Below are positions 16,707 to 25,252 of a stretch of DNA of 64,000 nt, in pieces. Both the position numbers and the translations under genes were made by a program. The notes beneath the pieces are model-generated. The model ran no database searches and was not told the DNA's origin. It saw nothing but the letters and a program-made list of their open reading frames with translations. Positions within the stretch are counted from its first letter, which is position 1, and every line of letters starts with the position of its first letter. This DNA is from QHXW01 sp035297145 (GTDB lineage: Bacteria; Acidobacteriota; Terriglobia; Bryobacterales; Bryobacteraceae), in NCBI GenBank assembly GCA_035297145.1, contig DATGZN010000027.1, positions 62,001 to 126,000 of the forward strand, in the 5' to 3' direction.

Positions 16707-18141
16707 GAAACCCTCCTGTCTGAGCCAACTCCCGCCCGCGCTCTAACGCCTGGCGATCGATTTCCAGCCAGCGCGGGTCTTTTACCAATCTCTCGAGTGC
16801 CGTCCTGATGCATTCCCTGGACAGCACGTCCGTCGCTTCCAAAAGCGCTCCCAGCATCACCATGTTGCCGGCGCGCGCGTCCCCCAGCTCATCCGCCAGT
16901 TGCGTGAAATTCTGGACGATGGTGTGGACATCCGCCCTCCCGCAGCCATCCGGTAACGTCGCGCCGTTGTATAAGACCCAGCCGCCCGGTTCCACGCTCG
17001 CCAGGAACTTGCGCAGAGACGGCTCATTCAGGGCCACAAGAGCATTCGGCCGCGAGACCAGAGGTGAATCGATGGGCCGCGTCGCCAAACGAACGTGGCA
17101 ATTCGACGTACCCGAGCGCATCTCCGGTCCGTATGAAGGCAGCCATGAGACCTCCAGCCCCGCATCGAGGCCGGCCTCCGCCAGCACCTCGCCCAGCATC
17201 AGCACGCCCTGACCTCCGAACCCCGCGATCTTCACCCGCAGATCCAGGTCGGCTGCGGAACTTTCGCGCCCCGCCCTGATCTCTGGAAGACCATTGGCCA
17301 ATCCAAGAATTGCCGGAATCTCCGCGACCGGCGGTGGCGCTAGTGGACGAGGCCGTGCCACCGCCTCTTTGGTGCGATCGCGGAAAACTCCCAGCGGAAA
17401 CGTCTTGGGCATCTCTTCGCGCACCCGCCGCTGCGCATCCACCGGGTCCAACTTCCAAATTGTCGGGCAGGGCGAAAGCACCTCCACCAGCGAAAAGCCC
17501 AGCCCGTGCACCTGATTCTCAATCGCCTTATGCACCGCGCGGCCTGCCTGCATGATCTGCTTGTTGTTTCCGAGCCCCACGCGTTCGATATAAACCGGCG
17601 CCTCGAGCGTCGCCAGCAGTTCCGCGACCTTCAAGGGATACCCTTCGTTCCACTCGCTGCGGCCAAAGGGCGTGGTGGTGGTCTTCTGGCCCAGTAGCGT
17701 AGTAGGCGCCATCTGTCCGCCCGTCATCCCGTAGATCGCGTTGTTGATGAAGATGACGGTGATGCTCTCGCCTCGATTTGCGGCATGCACGATCTCGGCG
17801 CATCCAATGGCCGCCAAGTCTCCGTCTCCCTGGTAACTCAGAACGATGCTGTCCGGCCGTGTGCGCTTAACCGCCGTGGCCACCGCCGCGGCCCGGCCAT
17901 GCGCTGACTGGATGTTGCCGACGTCAAAGTAGTAGTAAGCGAAGACCGAGCAGCCCACCGGAGTAATCAGAATCGTCCGGTCCTGAATGCCCAACTCGTC
18001 AATCGCCCGCGCCACCAGCTTGTGCACGATTCCGTGGCCGCACCCCGGACAATAATGCGTCTGATGCTGCAACTCGGCTTTGCGCTCGTACACCTCGAAG
18101 AAGCTCTTGGATTTTTCGTGCGTGATGGTATAGCTAGCCAT
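16696..18141 (-). CDS. 2-oxoacid:ferredoxin oxidoreductase, fused beta and gamma subunits
   Basis: The ATG at 18141 overlaps the alpha-subunit stop by 8 bases. The 481-residue product joins two subunits that are usually separate. Residues 1-290 form the thiamine-diphosphate beta subunit, with CPGCGHG (31-37), GDGD at 105-108 and NN at 133-134. Residues 303-481 form the gamma subunit, with VKIAGFGGQGVLMLGEVLAEAG and the SYGPEMRSGTSNCHV motif, joined by a Pro/Arg-rich linker. With VorB-like alpha and a ferredoxin-like delta it should convert branched 2-oxoacids plus CoA to acyl-CoA, CO2 and reduced ferredoxin, or the reverse. Ketoglutarate or indolepyruvate specificity cannot be excluded. Earlier in-frame starts are inside the alpha gene and are less likely. 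Confidence 0.87.
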   Translation of the reverse strand: MASYTITHEKSKSFFEVYERKAELQHQTHYCPGCGHGIVHKLVARAIDELGIQDRTILITPVGCSVFAYYYFDVGNIQSAHGRAAAVATAVKRTRPDSIVLSYQGDGDLAAIGCAEIVHAANRGESITVIFINNAIYGMTGGQMAPTTLLGQKTTTTPFGRSEWNEGYPLKVAELLATLEAPVYIERVGLGNNKQIMQAGRAVHKAIENQVHGLGFSLVEVLSPCPTIWKLDPVDAQRRVREEMPKTFPLGVFRDRTKEAVARPRPLAPPPVAEIPAILGLANGLPEIRAGRESSAADLDLRVKIAGFGGQGVLMLGEVLAEAGLDAGLEVSWLPSYGPEMRSGTSNCHVRLATRPIDSPLVSRPNALVALNEPSLRKFLASVEPGGWVLYNGATLPDGCGRADVHTIVQNFTQLADELGDARAGNMVMLGALLEATDVLSRECIRTALERLVKDPRWLEIDRQALERGRELAQTGGFHAS

Positions 18142-19213
18142 GCACCAGCTCCTGTCGCTCGGAGAGCGGCGCCGCCTTCGCCCACAGAACGCCGCGTATC
18201 TCCTCGGCGGAAGGAACGTTGCCTCCCACACGCGTGTAAAGCTCCACCGGCCTGCGGCCTTCAACTGCGAGCCGCACGTCTTCCCACAACTGCCCGTTGC
18301 TGAGTTCCACAACAAGGAACATCCGCGCGCGCCGGCAGAGCCGTTGCAATTCCGCGCTGGGGAACGGATACAGCGTGATGGGCCGCAGCATCCCCACTGC
18401 CAGACCGCATGCCCGCGCCTGCTCTACGACAGCTTTCAGGACACGCGCCACAATCCCGTAGCCCACTAGCACGATCTCCGCATCTTCGGTCCGCCACGAT
18501 TCGGCGCGCACTTCGCGCTCTTCCGCACGCCGGTATTTGGCTTCCAGTTTGCGAACGTGCGCTTCGAGGCCGTCCGGCTCCAGATAAATGGAAGTAATCA
18601 GATTCCGCCGCGCTTCCGCCGTACCCAGCACCGCCCAGTCGGGTTCCGGCCGCTCCACTGTGGCGGGTGGAAATGCGACCGGTTCCATCATCTGCCCGAT
18701 GTACCCGTCAGCCAGCACAACCACGGGATTGCGATACTCATCCGCCAAATCGAAGGCCAGCGGCGTCAGCTCCGACATTTCCTGCACGGAATCCGGCGCG
18801 AGGACGATGGTGTGATAGTTCCCGTGGCCGCCGCCCTTCACCACTTGGTGGTAATCACCCTGCTCAGGAGCGATGTTGCCCAATCCCGGGCCGCCCCGCA
18901 TGATGTCGGCGATCACACAAGGCAGCTCCGCTCCCGCCATGTAGCTGATTCCCTCCTGCATCAGGCTCACACCAGGTCCGCTCGATGCCGTCATGCATCG
19001 GACGCCAGCCGACGCCGCGCCATAAAGCATGTTGATGGCGGCCACTTCGCTTTCGGCCTGCAGGAAAACACCGCCCGCTTGCGGCATATAAAGCGCCGCC
19101 GCTTCCGTGATTTCGCTCGCCGGCGTGATCGGATATCCGTAAAATGCGCGGCAACCAGCCAGAATGGCGCTTTTGACGACGGCTTCGTTTCCCTTGGTCA
19201 GTTGCTTACGCAT
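18134..19213 (-). CDS. vorB: 2-oxoacid:ferredoxin oxidoreductase alpha subunit (VorB-like)
   Basis: A 359-residue alpha subunit whose ATG at 19213 follows GGAG. The sequence closely follows the VorB branch (3-methyl-2-oxobutanoate:ferredoxin oxidoreductase): GNEAVVKSAILAGCRAFYGYP at the N-terminus, QAESEVAAINMLYGAASAG, TASSGPGVSLMQEGISY and MRGGPGLGNIAPEQGDY. The C-terminal half (LVGYGIVARVLKAVV) is the transketolase-C-like domain. It overlaps the ferredoxin subunit by 16 bases and the beta-gamma subunit by 8, so stoichiometric synthesis is likely. Assignment to branched-chain oxoacids is from family resemblance plus the ilvE neighbour. Confidence 0.88.
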   Translation of the reverse strand: MRKQLTKGNEAVVKSAILAGCRAFYGYPITPASEITEAAALYMPQAGGVFLQAESEVAAINMLYGAASAGVRCMTASSGPGVSLMQEGISYMAGAELPCVIADIMRGGPGLGNIAPEQGDYHQVVKGGGHGNYHTIVLAPDSVQEMSELTPLAFDLADEYRNPVVVLADGYIGQMMEPVAFPPATVERPEPDWAVLGTAEARRNLITSIYLEPDGLEAHVRKLEAKYRRAEEREVRAESWRTEDAEIVLVGYGIVARVLKAVVEQARACGLAVGMLRPITLYPFPSAELQRLCRRARMFLVVELSNGQLWEDVRLAVEGRRPVELYTRVGGNVPSAEEIRGVLWAKAAPLSERQELVHG

Positions 19214-19443
19214 AGACGCTCCACGGCGACCGCCCCCGGTTCCGGACAGACGAAAAAGCAGATCCCGCACCCGGTGCATCCGGCACGGAAGCAGGTCGCG
19301 GGATGATATCCGTGGCGGTTCAGGTTGCCGGATAAGCGCAGGACTTTGGGTGGGCAGGCTTCCACGCACAGCCCGCAACCCTTGCACTCCTCTGAATTGA
19401 GCTCCACCCGGCCACGGTCGGGTTTCGAACAATCGAGGGACAT
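19198..19443 (-). CDS. Ferredoxin-type 2[4Fe-4S] delta subunit of oxoacid oxidoreductase
   Basis: The ATG at 19443 follows AGGAGG directly, giving an 81-residue protein; longer in-frame starts run through the CoA-transferase gene and are rejected. Two CxxCxxCxxxCP motifs (Cys20/23/26/30 and Cys56/59/62/66) bind two [4Fe-4S] clusters. It carries electrons from the thiamine active site to external ferredoxin. It lies 8 bases after the CoA-transferase stop and overlaps the alpha subunit by 16 bases. Confidence 0.9.
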   Translation of the reverse strand: MSLDCSKPDRGRVELNSEECKGCGLCVEACPPKVLRLSGNLNRHGYHPATCFRAGCTGCGICFFVCPEPGAVAVERLCVSN

Positions 19444-19451
19444 GGGACCTC

Positions 19452-20765
19452 CTATGCCACTAGCGCTGGTCTTGCTTCCAGGTACCGTGCGCGAGCGGCA
19501 AACTCGTAAAGCCCGTCGCGGAACCTCGGATCGGCGATGGCGATCAGGGCTTCCGCGCGCTGCCGCAGTGTTTTGCCATGCAGGTACGCAATGCCATGCT
19601 CGGTCACGACGTAATGCACATCGGCGCGGCTTGTCACCACGCCGGCGCCAGGATCGAGCATCGGCGCGATGCGCGAGACTTTTCCGTCCTTGCAAGTCGA
19701 AGGCAGGGCGATGATCGGCTTTCCACCCTTGGAACGCGCCGCACCTCGTACGAAGTCCGTTTGCCCGCCAAATCCGCTGTAGGGTTTCGTGCCGATGGAA
19801 TCCGCGCAAACCTGCCCGGTCAGATCCACCTGAATCGCGGAATTAATGGCCACCATCTTTTCGTTCTGCGCGATAACAAACGGATCGTTCGTATAAGACG
19901 TCGGATGAAATTCAAAAATCGGGTTTTCGTGGACGAATTCGAACAGTTTCTTAGTTCCCAGCACAAATCCTGCGACCACCTTGCCCCGGTGCAGCGTTTT
20001 CCGCTCGCCTGTGATGATGCCGGCTTCGATCAGCGGGATCACGCCGTCTGAGCACATCTCGCTATGGATTCCCAAGTCCCGCCGATCGCGCAGGCACGAC
20101 AGAACCGCGTCGGGAATGCCACCAATGCCGATTTGCAGAGTAGCGCCGTTGGGAACGAGCGATGCCACGTTTTCCGCAATCCGGCGTTGCAACGGGCTGA
20201 ACGGCGGGCATTGAAGCTCCGGCAACGGGTGCGAGGTCTCGACGATCGCCGATATCTTGCTGATATGCAAGAACGTATCGCCCAACGTACGCGGCATTTG
20301 CTGATTCACTTCGGCGATGACATATCGCGCGCAGCGCGCCGCGGTCAGCGTGCAGTCGATTCCAACACCAAGGCTGACGTAACCGTGCTCGTCCGGCGGC
20401 GATACCTGGATGAAGGCCACATCGAGCGGCAGGGCGCCCGATGAGAACAACTCTTCTATTTCACTCAGAAAAATGGGGGTGTAGTCGGCGCGGCCTTCGG
20501 CCACGGCTTCCCGCACGTTGGCGCCAAGAAACAAACCGCTGTGGCGGAAGTGGCCTTCATATTCGGGTCGGGTATAGTCTGCGCTGCCAAGCGTCAGCAT
20601 GTGGTTTATTTCCACATTGCGTAGTTCGCGTGCGCGCTTCAGCAGGGCCTTGACGAGGATCTCGGGAGTTGCGCAGCCTTCGTGGATCCAAACCCGGTCG
20701 CCCGACCGGACAGCTTCCACAGCCCGTTCTGCGGTGGTGACTCTTCTCCTGTAGTCGTCCTGCAT
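19452..20765 (-). CDS. Acetyl-CoA hydrolase/transferase family CoA-transferase
   Basis: A 437-residue protein of the Cat1/4-hydroxybutyrate CoA-transferase family, normal length. The catalytic glutamate that forms the CoA thioester intermediate is Glu236 in GIHSEMCSDG. QIGIGGIPDAV, GTKPYSGFGGQTDFVRGA and VVTEHGIAYL are further family signatures. It moves CoA between short-chain acids, for example from acyl-CoA made by the adjacent oxidoreductase to acetate, releasing a branched-chain acid. It is the first gene of the operon; a 7-base inverted repeat lies about 50 bases upstream. The ribosome site is weak (GAGGCC before ATG). Confidence 0.88.
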   Translation of the reverse strand: MQDDYRRRVTTAERAVEAVRSGDRVWIHEGCATPEILVKALLKRARELRNVEINHMLTLGSADYTRPEYEGHFRHSGLFLGANVREAVAEGRADYTPIFLSEIEELFSSGALPLDVAFIQVSPPDEHGYVSLGVGIDCTLTAARCARYVIAEVNQQMPRTLGDTFLHISKISAIVETSHPLPELQCPPFSPLQRRIAENVASLVPNGATLQIGIGGIPDAVLSCLRDRRDLGIHSEMCSDGVIPLIEAGIITGERKTLHRGKVVAGFVLGTKKLFEFVHENPIFEFHPTSYTNDPFVIAQNEKMVAINSAIQVDLTGQVCADSIGTKPYSGFGGQTDFVRGAARSKGGKPIIALPSTCKDGKVSRIAPMLDPGAGVVTSRADVHYVVTEHGIAYLHGKTLRQRAEALIAIADPRFRDGLYEFAARARYLEARPALVA

Positions 20766-20814
20766 GGCCTCGCCAATGGGCCAGATGCAGGTGTGCTACC
20801 AGGCTCTGAACGTG

Positions 20815-20841
20815 CTTGTATCTGATTGATTTTTATACAAG
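20815..20841. promoter_or_regulatory. Inverted repeat CTTGTAT-N13-ATACAAG, candidate operator of the oxoacid operon
   Basis: Perfect 7-base arms (20815-20821 and 20835-20841) flank an AT-rich 13-base spacer about 50 bases upstream of the CoA-transferase ATG. On the minus strand a TATAAA (20832-20837) overlaps one arm, so a bound dimeric repressor would cover a -10 element. The regulator is not encoded nearby. This is a sequence observation without a matched known motif. Confidence 0.5.
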
Positions 20842-20896
20842 TAATGGTTGTGCAAAGGCACCCATCGTGGCAAATGCCCCACCTATTGGTGGTGTA

Positions 20897-21466
20897 TTAC
20901 GCTACGGGCACGCCCTGAAGCCTGAATTCAGCCAAGTCTACCCAGGTCCCATCTGCTTTAGATTGCACGAAGAAGGCGCGGTCGGTGCGGATATGCCGGG
21001 AATACGGATAGGCGGCCCAGCGCTTTCGGGCAAGCTCCACGATCTCCTGCACTTGGCCGGGTTTCAGGTCCTGGGCGAGGGTGATGTGCGGTTCAAACGG
21101 ATACTGCTCGTCGCACGCTAGCGATCCGGTGTTGAGGGTGCGGTATAGCTCGCGTAGTTCCAGTTCGCCGTCCTTGATGCCGATATAGATTACGTCTGTG
21201 GATTGGAAAATCTCAACCTCACCGGGACGAATGTCAAACGGTGCGAACCCGGAAACGACGGATCGTGCTCTCTCAGTGGCCACATCCACGCCGAAGATGA
21301 GCGGTCTCGGCGGGAGGATGGTCACGTGCGCACGCGGCAGGCAGCCGGGTGTCAGCTCTCTTCGCAGGTCGTCCAGAAATCGTGCCAGAGGATCTGGGAT
21401 ATAAACCACGAGGGCGAAGAGGTTAATGTGCTCCGCCCCATTTGTACTACCAGCCATGGGTCTCAT
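20897..21466 (-). CDS. 2'-5' RNA ligase / 2H phosphoesterase family protein
   Basis: A 189-residue 2H-superfamily protein. The two catalytic HxT motifs are HVT (His47, Thr49, in AHVTILPP) and HIT (His127, Thr129, in PHITLAQ), about 80 residues apart as in the family. Such enzymes hydrolyse or ligate 2',3'-cyclic phosphates or 2'-5' linkages in RNA; many have unknown substrates. A second ATG three codons downstream (21457) is an equally possible start. It is transcribed away from uvrA, sharing a short divergent region. Confidence 0.82.
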   Translation of the reverse strand: MRPMAGSTNGAEHINLFALVVYIPDPLARFLDDLRRELTPGCLPRAHVTILPPRPLIFGVDVATERARSVVSGFAPFDIRPGEVEIFQSTDVIYIGIKDGELELRELYRTLNTGSLACDEQYPFEPHITLAQDLKPGQVQEIVELARKRWAAYPYSRHIRTDRAFFVQSKADGTWVDLAEFRLQGVPVA

Positions 21467-21509
21467 CTATAGTACCCGTTTGCAGCCGGGGGCACACTTG
21501 GCCCACTGG

Positions 21510-21515
21510 TATACT
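21510..21515 (+). promoter_or_regulatory. Extended -10 element for uvrA
   Basis: TATACT preceded by TGG (TGn motif) lies 45 bases upstream of the uvrA GTG. No good -35 is seen at 17 bases, which is normal for extended -10 promoters. No LexA-type box is obvious. Confidence 0.42.
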
Positions 21516-21559
21516 GGAAGATTCACCCCACCCCAAAAGTTCTGACAGTAGGATCGCTC

Positions 21560-24379
21560 GTGGAAGACGCCATTGAGATCCGCGGTGCGCGGGTCCACAA
21601 CCTTAAGAACATCTCGCTCGCAATTCCGCACAACCAACTGACCGTGATCACGGGAGTTTCGGGGTCGGGGAAGTCATCGCTGGCGTTTGACACCATCTAC
21701 GCCGAGGGGCAGCGGCGATACGTGGAGTCGCTATCGGCTTACGCGCGGCAGTTTTTGGAGCGCATGGAGAAGCCGGACGTCGATGAGATCGACGGGATCG
21801 CCCCGGCGATTGCGATTCGGCAGAAGAATACCAGCCGGAATCCGCGCTCGACGGTGGCCACGTCGACCGAATGCTACGACTTTCTGCGGCTGTTATTTGC
21901 GCGGGTGGGCCGGACGTTTTGCCCGCAATGCGGGCGGCGCGTCGAGAAAGATACGGTTGACCAAGTCGCGGCGCAGATGTTAGCGCAGCCGGAAAGCTCC
22001 CGCTGGTACGCCCTGTTCCCGGTGACGCACGCCGAGAAACCCGATACCCAGAAGCTTCGCGATCATCTTTTCGAGCTGCGCAAAAAGGGATTCAACCGGC
22101 TGTTTCAGGAAGGGAAGACGTTCGAGTTTTCGACGCCCGAATCGCTGCTCGACATTGACTTCTCAAAACCGCTGTACGTGCTGGCGGATCGCATCGCGAT
22201 TTCTCCGGATCTGCATCAGCGGCTGGTGGATACGACGGAAACCAGCTATCGCGAGGCCGGCGAAGTGATTTTCCAGAACGCCGCAACGAACGACCGGCTG
22301 CGCTTCAGCGAAAAGTTCGCGTGCAAGCAGTGCAGCATCACGTTCACAGAACCCGAACCGACGCTGTTCAGCTTCAACAGCCCTACAGGCGCATGTCCGC
22401 GCTGCCAGGGCTTCGGGAACACGATCGATTACGACATGGATCTGGCCATTCCCGACAAGGGGCTCACGCTGGACCAGGGCGCGGTCGAGCCGTGGACCAA
22501 GCCCAAAGGCCGCGAATGGATGTTGAAGCTGAAGCGCGCCGTGGCCGCACTCAAAGGGCGCAAGGTGCGGATGAATGTGCCGTTCTGCGACCTGACCGAG
22601 GAAGAACGAAACTACGTGATCGAAGGCGGCCCGGGATTCCCCGGCGTCCGCGGGTTCTTCAACTATTTCGAAACCAAAAAGTACAAGCTGCACGTGCGCG
22701 TGTTTCTGAGCCGTTACCGCGGGTATGCGCGGTGCCCGGACTGCGGCGGAGCGCGGCTGCGCAAGGAAGCACTGTACGTGCGGGTGGCCGAGAAGAATCT
22801 CGGTGACGTGGTGAAGTTGAATATTGCCGAAGCGCAGGCTTTTTTCGAAACGCTCGAACTGACGCCGGAAGAGACTGCGATCGCCGACAAGATCCTCATC
22901 GAGATCCGGCAGCGGTTGAAATTCCTGAACGACGTCGGGCTCGACTACCTGACGCTCGACCGTCTGGCTGCAACGCTTTCTGGCGGCGAGGCGCAGCGCA
23001 TCCAGCTCGCGACGTGCCTGGGATCGCGACTGGTCGGCGCGTGCTACGTGCTGGACGAACCGTCGATCGGGCTGCACACGCGCGATACTGGCCGGCTGAT
23101 TCATATTCTGGAAGAGCTGCGCGAACTGGGGAACACGATTGTGGTAGTGGAGCACGATCCCGAAGTGATGAAATCGGCGAATCATATCGTCGATCTCGGG
23201 CCGGGCGCCGGTGAGCTGGGCGGGAAGATCATTTACGAGGGCTCGTACGCGAACCTGCTCAAGAACGGCGATGGATCGCTGACCGGACGCTATCTGCGCG
23301 GCGAGTTGCGCGTGGCGTCGAAGCGGGACCGGCGGCGCGTGGACCCGCGGCGACGTCTGCGCATCTCGGGCGCGCGGCTGCACAACCTCAAGAACATCGA
23401 CGTCGAGATTCCGCTGAGCATGCTGGTGTGCGTGACGGGCGTTTCGGGGTCGGGCAAATCGACGCTGGTGCACGATGTGATCTATCGCTCGTTAGAAGCG
23501 GCGCTGCGAAAAAGGGAAGGGCCGGAAGAGAACGAAGTCGAAGCGACTGATGACGCGTTGGAATCCTCGGCCAAGATGACCTGCCGGCGCGTGGACGGTG
23601 CAGAGAAGTTGCGCGAGGTGGTGCTCGTCGACCAATCGCCCATCGGGCGCACGCCGCGCTCGAATCCGGTGACCTATATCAAGGCCTTCGATATAATTCG
23701 CGCGCTATTTTCATCGACGAAAGACGCGGAGAAACGCGGTTACACGGCCGGGCATTTTTCGTTCAACATACCGGGCGGGCGCTGCGAGACGTGCCAGGGC
23801 GACGGCACGGTGACCGTCGAGATGCAGTTTCTGGCCGATGTGGAACTGATCTGCGACGAATGCAAGGGCACGCGCTTCAAGAGTAGCATCCTGGACATTC
23901 GTTACCAGGGGCTGAACGTTCACGAAGTGCTGCAATTGACGGTGGACGAGGCTATCAGGTTTTTCCACGGGGCGCCGCGACTGGTTTCGAAGCTGAAGGT
24001 GCTGTCGGATGTCGGGCTGGGCTATCTGCGGCTGGGACAATCGGCCACGACGCTTTCGGGCGGCGAAGCGCAGCGCGTGAAACTGGCGGCGCACCTGGCG
24101 CAGGCTTCGTGCACAGGCACCCTCTACATTTTTGACGAGCCGACGACCGGCCTGCACTTCGACGACATTGCGAAACTGCTCGGGGCGTTCCAGCGGCTGA
24201 TCGAAAATGGCGGGTCGCTCCTGGTGATCGAGCATAATCTCGACGTGATCCGCGCGGCGGACTGGGTGATCGACTTGGGGCCCGAAGGCGGCGAGCGTGG
24301 CGGCCACATCGTGGCCACGGGAACACCGGAGCAGATCGCTAAGGCGGAGGGGTCTTGGACGGGGAAGTATTTGAGGTGA
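21560..24379 (+). CDS. uvrA: Excinuclease ABC subunit A
   Basis: A 939-residue UvrA, the standard length. It starts at GTG (21560) with an AGGA-type ribosome site. The first ATPase has Walker A GVSGSGKSS (32-40) and the conserved YVESLSAYARQFLERMEKP; the first zinc module is CKQC...CPRC, the second CETC...CDEC; both halves have the signature LSGGEAQR. UvrA dimers scan DNA for bulky lesions and load UvrB for nucleotide excision repair. It is monocistronic here, ending 40 bases before a convergent gene. Confidence 0.97.
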   Translation: MEDAIEIRGARVHNLKNISLAIPHNQLTVITGVSGSGKSSLAFDTIYAEGQRRYVESLSAYARQFLERMEKPDVDEIDGIAPAIAIRQKNTSRNPRSTVATSTECYDFLRLLFARVGRTFCPQCGRRVEKDTVDQVAAQMLAQPESSRWYALFPVTHAEKPDTQKLRDHLFELRKKGFNRLFQEGKTFEFSTPESLLDIDFSKPLYVLADRIAISPDLHQRLVDTTETSYREAGEVIFQNAATNDRLRFSEKFACKQCSITFTEPEPTLFSFNSPTGACPRCQGFGNTIDYDMDLAIPDKGLTLDQGAVEPWTKPKGREWMLKLKRAVAALKGRKVRMNVPFCDLTEEERNYVIEGGPGFPGVRGFFNYFETKKYKLHVRVFLSRYRGYARCPDCGGARLRKEALYVRVAEKNLGDVVKLNIAEAQAFFETLELTPEETAIADKILIEIRQRLKFLNDVGLDYLTLDRLAATLSGGEAQRIQLATCLGSRLVGACYVLDEPSIGLHTRDTGRLIHILEELRELGNTIVVVEHDPEVMKSANHIVDLGPGAGELGGKIIYEGSYANLLKNGDGSLTGRYLRGELRVASKRDRRRVDPRRRLRISGARLHNLKNIDVEIPLSMLVCVTGVSGSGKSTLVHDVIYRSLEAALRKREGPEENEVEATDDALESSAKMTCRRVDGAEKLREVVLVDQSPIGRTPRSNPVTYIKAFDIIRALFSSTKDAEKRGYTAGHFSFNIPGGRCETCQGDGTVTVEMQFLADVELICDECKGTRFKSSILDIRYQGLNVHEVLQLTVDEAIRFFHGAPRLVSKLKVLSDVGLGYLRLGQSATTLSGGEAQRVKLAAHLAQASCTGTLYIFDEPTTGLHFDDIAKLLGAFQRLIENGGSLLVIEHNLDVIRAADWVIDLGPEGGERGGHIVATGTPEQIAKAEGSWTGKYLR

Positions 24380-24419
24380 GAGGAGCTACAATCGAGCGAT
24401 TGCCTATCTACCGCTCCGC

Positions 24420-25220
24420 TTAGAGATAGACAAATGGAACTGGCTTGGGCCGTCGCCTTAAGTTCTCGAGTTCCGACCCCATCCACAATAGCGTGTAGTC
24501 GGAGCCGCTGATCCCCCAGCGTTGGTCAAACGGGCCTGTGCAGAGGTCGCGAGGAAATGGGATTGGAGCGTAGGGGTTCTCTAGAACTACGCACCTTGTC
24601 GTGTTTGGGAAGGTTATCCGCATGGGCTCATCCTGCCGCTGAGCAAGGAGTTGAGAATCGGCCCCTTGGAGGATTTTTTCACCTTTGGCTTGCCTGTCGA
24701 GAAGCTCGTTTGTCACGTCAACCCACAGTTCATTGATCCACCAGTGTTGCAAGACTATGAGCGCGCTTATCGTTGTGTTCAGGTCGGGGCTGAGGGCGGA
24801 TTTGCCGGAAAAGCGGAATTGATAAGGTGCGTCTTCTATACGGTAGATCGAGAGAGGGGAATACGTGGAGTTTTCCCCGAACATAACGGCCAACACATGC
24901 TCAAGAGGGGTGGGGCGATAGACGCTTCTGGAGCTATGGAGAACGAGGCCGCAACTATACTGATTGAATTCCTCGAGTTGGTTGCCAGCATGGAAGATCT
25001 TTCTGCGGATTGCTGGAAGGGGATCGAAGGAGTTTATCGGCTTCTGCGCAGGCTCTTCAAATTCCTTCACTTCGAGCCAGACGTTCGCATTACCGTGCTC
25101 AACTAAGAAGTCCGGCCGCCGCTTCTTGCCCGGCACTTTAGGCTCATACTGGAATTGGATCTTCAAGCTAACCAGATACTCTACCAGGGTATGTTCCGAG
25201 TGTGTCTTCGGGGTTCTCAT
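24420..25220 (-). CDS. PD-(D/E)XK nuclease-like protein, low GC, in the HicA position
   Basis: A 266-residue protein of unknown family. Near the N-terminus is a textbook PD-(D/E)XK signature: Pro36-Asp37, then Glu50-Val51-Lys52 (in NVWLEVKEF), preceded by Lys/Arg residues and a helix with Glu14. This core is shared by restriction endonucleases and related DNA-cleaving enzymes. The C-terminal half has no motif I recognise. GC content falls to about 51% on the lines I counted, against about 65% in uvrA, pointing to recent transfer. Its ATG overlaps the TGA of a truncated hicA-like frame, which overlaps the hicB stop, so it is translationally coupled to HicB. It may be a toxin, a defence nuclease or a decayed restriction enzyme. 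Confidence 0.62.
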   Translation of the reverse strand: MRTPKTHSEHTLVEYLVSLKIQFQYEPKVPGKKRRPDFLVEHGNANVWLEVKEFEEPAQKPINSFDPLPAIRRKIFHAGNQLEEFNQYSCGLVLHSSRSVYRPTPLEHVLAVMFGENSTYSPLSIYRIEDAPYQFRFSGKSALSPDLNTTISALIVLQHWWINELWVDVTNELLDRQAKGEKILQGADSQLLAQRQDEPMRITFPNTTRCVVLENPYAPIPFPRDLCTGPFDQRWGISGSDYTLLWMGSELENLRRRPKPVPFVYL

Positions 25221-25252
25221 TCGTCAAGCTGAGGGAAGTCCTGCCGCTTCAT
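25217..25252 (-). pseudogene. Remnant of a hicA toxin gene (11 codons)
   Basis: The frame begins with ATG overlapping the hicB stop (CCATGA), the usual hicB-hicA junction, and reads MKRQDFPQLDE before TGA. The first residues match the usual HicA start (MKRxD), and then the reading frame stops where the rest of HicA (about 60-70 residues) should follow. The stop overlaps the ATG of the nuclease-like gene. It is short, so chance resemblance cannot be excluded. Confidence 0.42.

Noticed and set aside
15300..16808. 502-codon plus-strand frame across ilvE and the CimA-like gene
   Set aside because: Antisense to two recognised genes, no ribosome site and no family pattern.
22163..23473. 436-codon minus-strand frame inside uvrA
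   Set aside because: Antisense to the well conserved UvrA coding sequence; His/Arg/Gln-rich composition typical of GC-rich shadow frames.
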